Shown here piece by piece: positions 5,388-5,740 of a DNA stretch of 5,740 bases; the stretch's first letter is position 1; each line of letters starts with the position of its first letter. The stretch lies in NCBI GenBank assembly GCA_030837305.1, contig JAUPKT010000512.1:1-5740 (forward strand). Reading direction: 5' to 3'. The translations under genes and the position numbers were made by a program. Source of the stretch: Thermodesulfobacteriota bacterium (GTDB taxonomy: Bacteria; Desulfobacterota; Desulfomonilia; Desulfomonilales; Desulfomonilaceae). The notes below the pieces were generated by a model. The model was not told the DNA's origin. It saw only the letters and a program-made list of their open reading frames with translations, and made no database searches.

Positions 5388-5740
5388 TCACGAAAGCCTA
5401 CTATGGCTATATGTCGGCCAGTCCCTGTTCTGTCTCGTCTATGGGAAAAGAACAAACTCTCGTTACATGATGTGCAAGAGCCTACTGCTCTAATGTGACT
5501 CCCTCGCAGCCCCCCGGCTATAAGCTCTGATTTGTTGATGGATACTAGGTCGACTGTTTGACAAATGCCGGCTCCCTCCTGTCTTTCACCCACACATTTT
5601 GTGACGAATTTTGCACCATGAGGAATCCGACTCATCACCGGAATCAACACCTTGTCATCAACTTCATAACAGCAGGGTCCTATGGCCGGCCCTATGGAAG
5701 CGATGAGGTTCGCCGGCTTAACTCCAAATTCTTTTTCAAG
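5384..5740 (-). CDS. pgeF: Peptidoglycan editing factor PgeF (YfiH, laccase-domain protein), C-terminal part
   Basis: The minus strand is open from the right window edge to a TAA at 5386-5384, giving the last 118 residues of a protein that begins outside the window. Visible landmarks in the fragment are LIASIGPAIGPCCYEV (12-27), QTVDL (61-65), a variant of the family's 'yLDL' segment, and the C-terminal CTSCNESLFFSHRRD (89-103) followed by GTGRHIAIV. These match the C-terminal half of the YfiH/DUF152 family: GPAIGP..(F/Y)EV, then CT....FFS.RRD..TGR. Members are zinc-containing cytoplasmic enzymes, called polyphenol oxidase or purine nucleoside phosphorylase by activity, and implicated in keeping peptidoglycan precursor composition correct. 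The zinc-ligand histidines and cysteine (HAGWRG and ADC segments) lie upstream, outside the window, so they cannot be checked. The gene overlaps the synthetase gene by 4 bp, tail to tail. Confidence 0.93.
   Translation of the reverse strand, partial: LEKEFGVKPANLIASIGPAIGPCCYEVDDKVLIPVMSRIPHGAKFVTKCVGERQEGAGICQTVDLVSINKSELIAGGLRGSHIRAVGSCTSCNESLFFSHRRDRTGTGRHIAIVGFRD

Overview
The window looks like chromosomal DNA of moderate GC content from a Desulfobacterota (deltaproteobacterial) anaerobe. This placement is an inference. It rests on the mix of a bacterial-type HrcA, a small ogr/Delta-like zinc-ribbon protein, a PAS histidine kinase with a Cys-containing C-terminal insert, and an ADP-forming acyl-CoA synthetase alpha subunit. 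No rRNA or other phylogenetic marker is present. I see no mobile element, CRISPR array, tRNA or rRNA.

Layout, left to right. (1) Positions 1-166, minus strand: the first 55 codons of an AEC-family membrane transporter, cut by the window edge. (2) Positions 167-384: a divergent intergenic region with one plausible sigma-70-type promoter facing each way. (3) Positions 385-1431, plus strand: hrcA, the heat-shock repressor, starting at GTG and standing alone without grpE, dnaK or dnaJ beside it. A perfect 8-bp hairpin follows it. (4) Minus strand, 2519 down to 1468: a two-gene unit, first a 94-residue zinc-ribbon protein, then a class I SAM-dependent methyltransferase. A long 10-bp hairpin separates the two genes. 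(5) Positions 2520-2818: a divergent intergenic region, with a small upstream ORF abutting the next gene. (6) Plus strand, 2819-5387: a PAS-HisKA-HATPase sensor kinase followed 37 nt later by an ADP-forming acyl-CoA synthetase alpha subunit, probably one operon. (7) Minus strand, 5384 to the right edge: the C-terminal 118 residues of PgeF (YfiH, laccase domain). Its stop codon overlaps that of the synthetase gene tail to tail.

How the genes may work together. The kinase and synthetase subunit are likely co-transcribed, so the kinase may sense a signal tied to acyl-CoA or acetate energy metabolism, but no response regulator or ATP-grasp beta subunit is next to them. The zinc-ribbon protein and methyltransferase are plausibly co-transcribed, with possible structure-dependent control of the second gene. 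Most of the window is ordinary core and housekeeping DNA. The least ordinary items are the four-cysteine insert in the kinase ATPase domain, the solitary synthetase alpha subunit paired with that kinase, and the hairpin between the zinc-ribbon and methyltransferase genes. I found no clear sign of a wholly new system.
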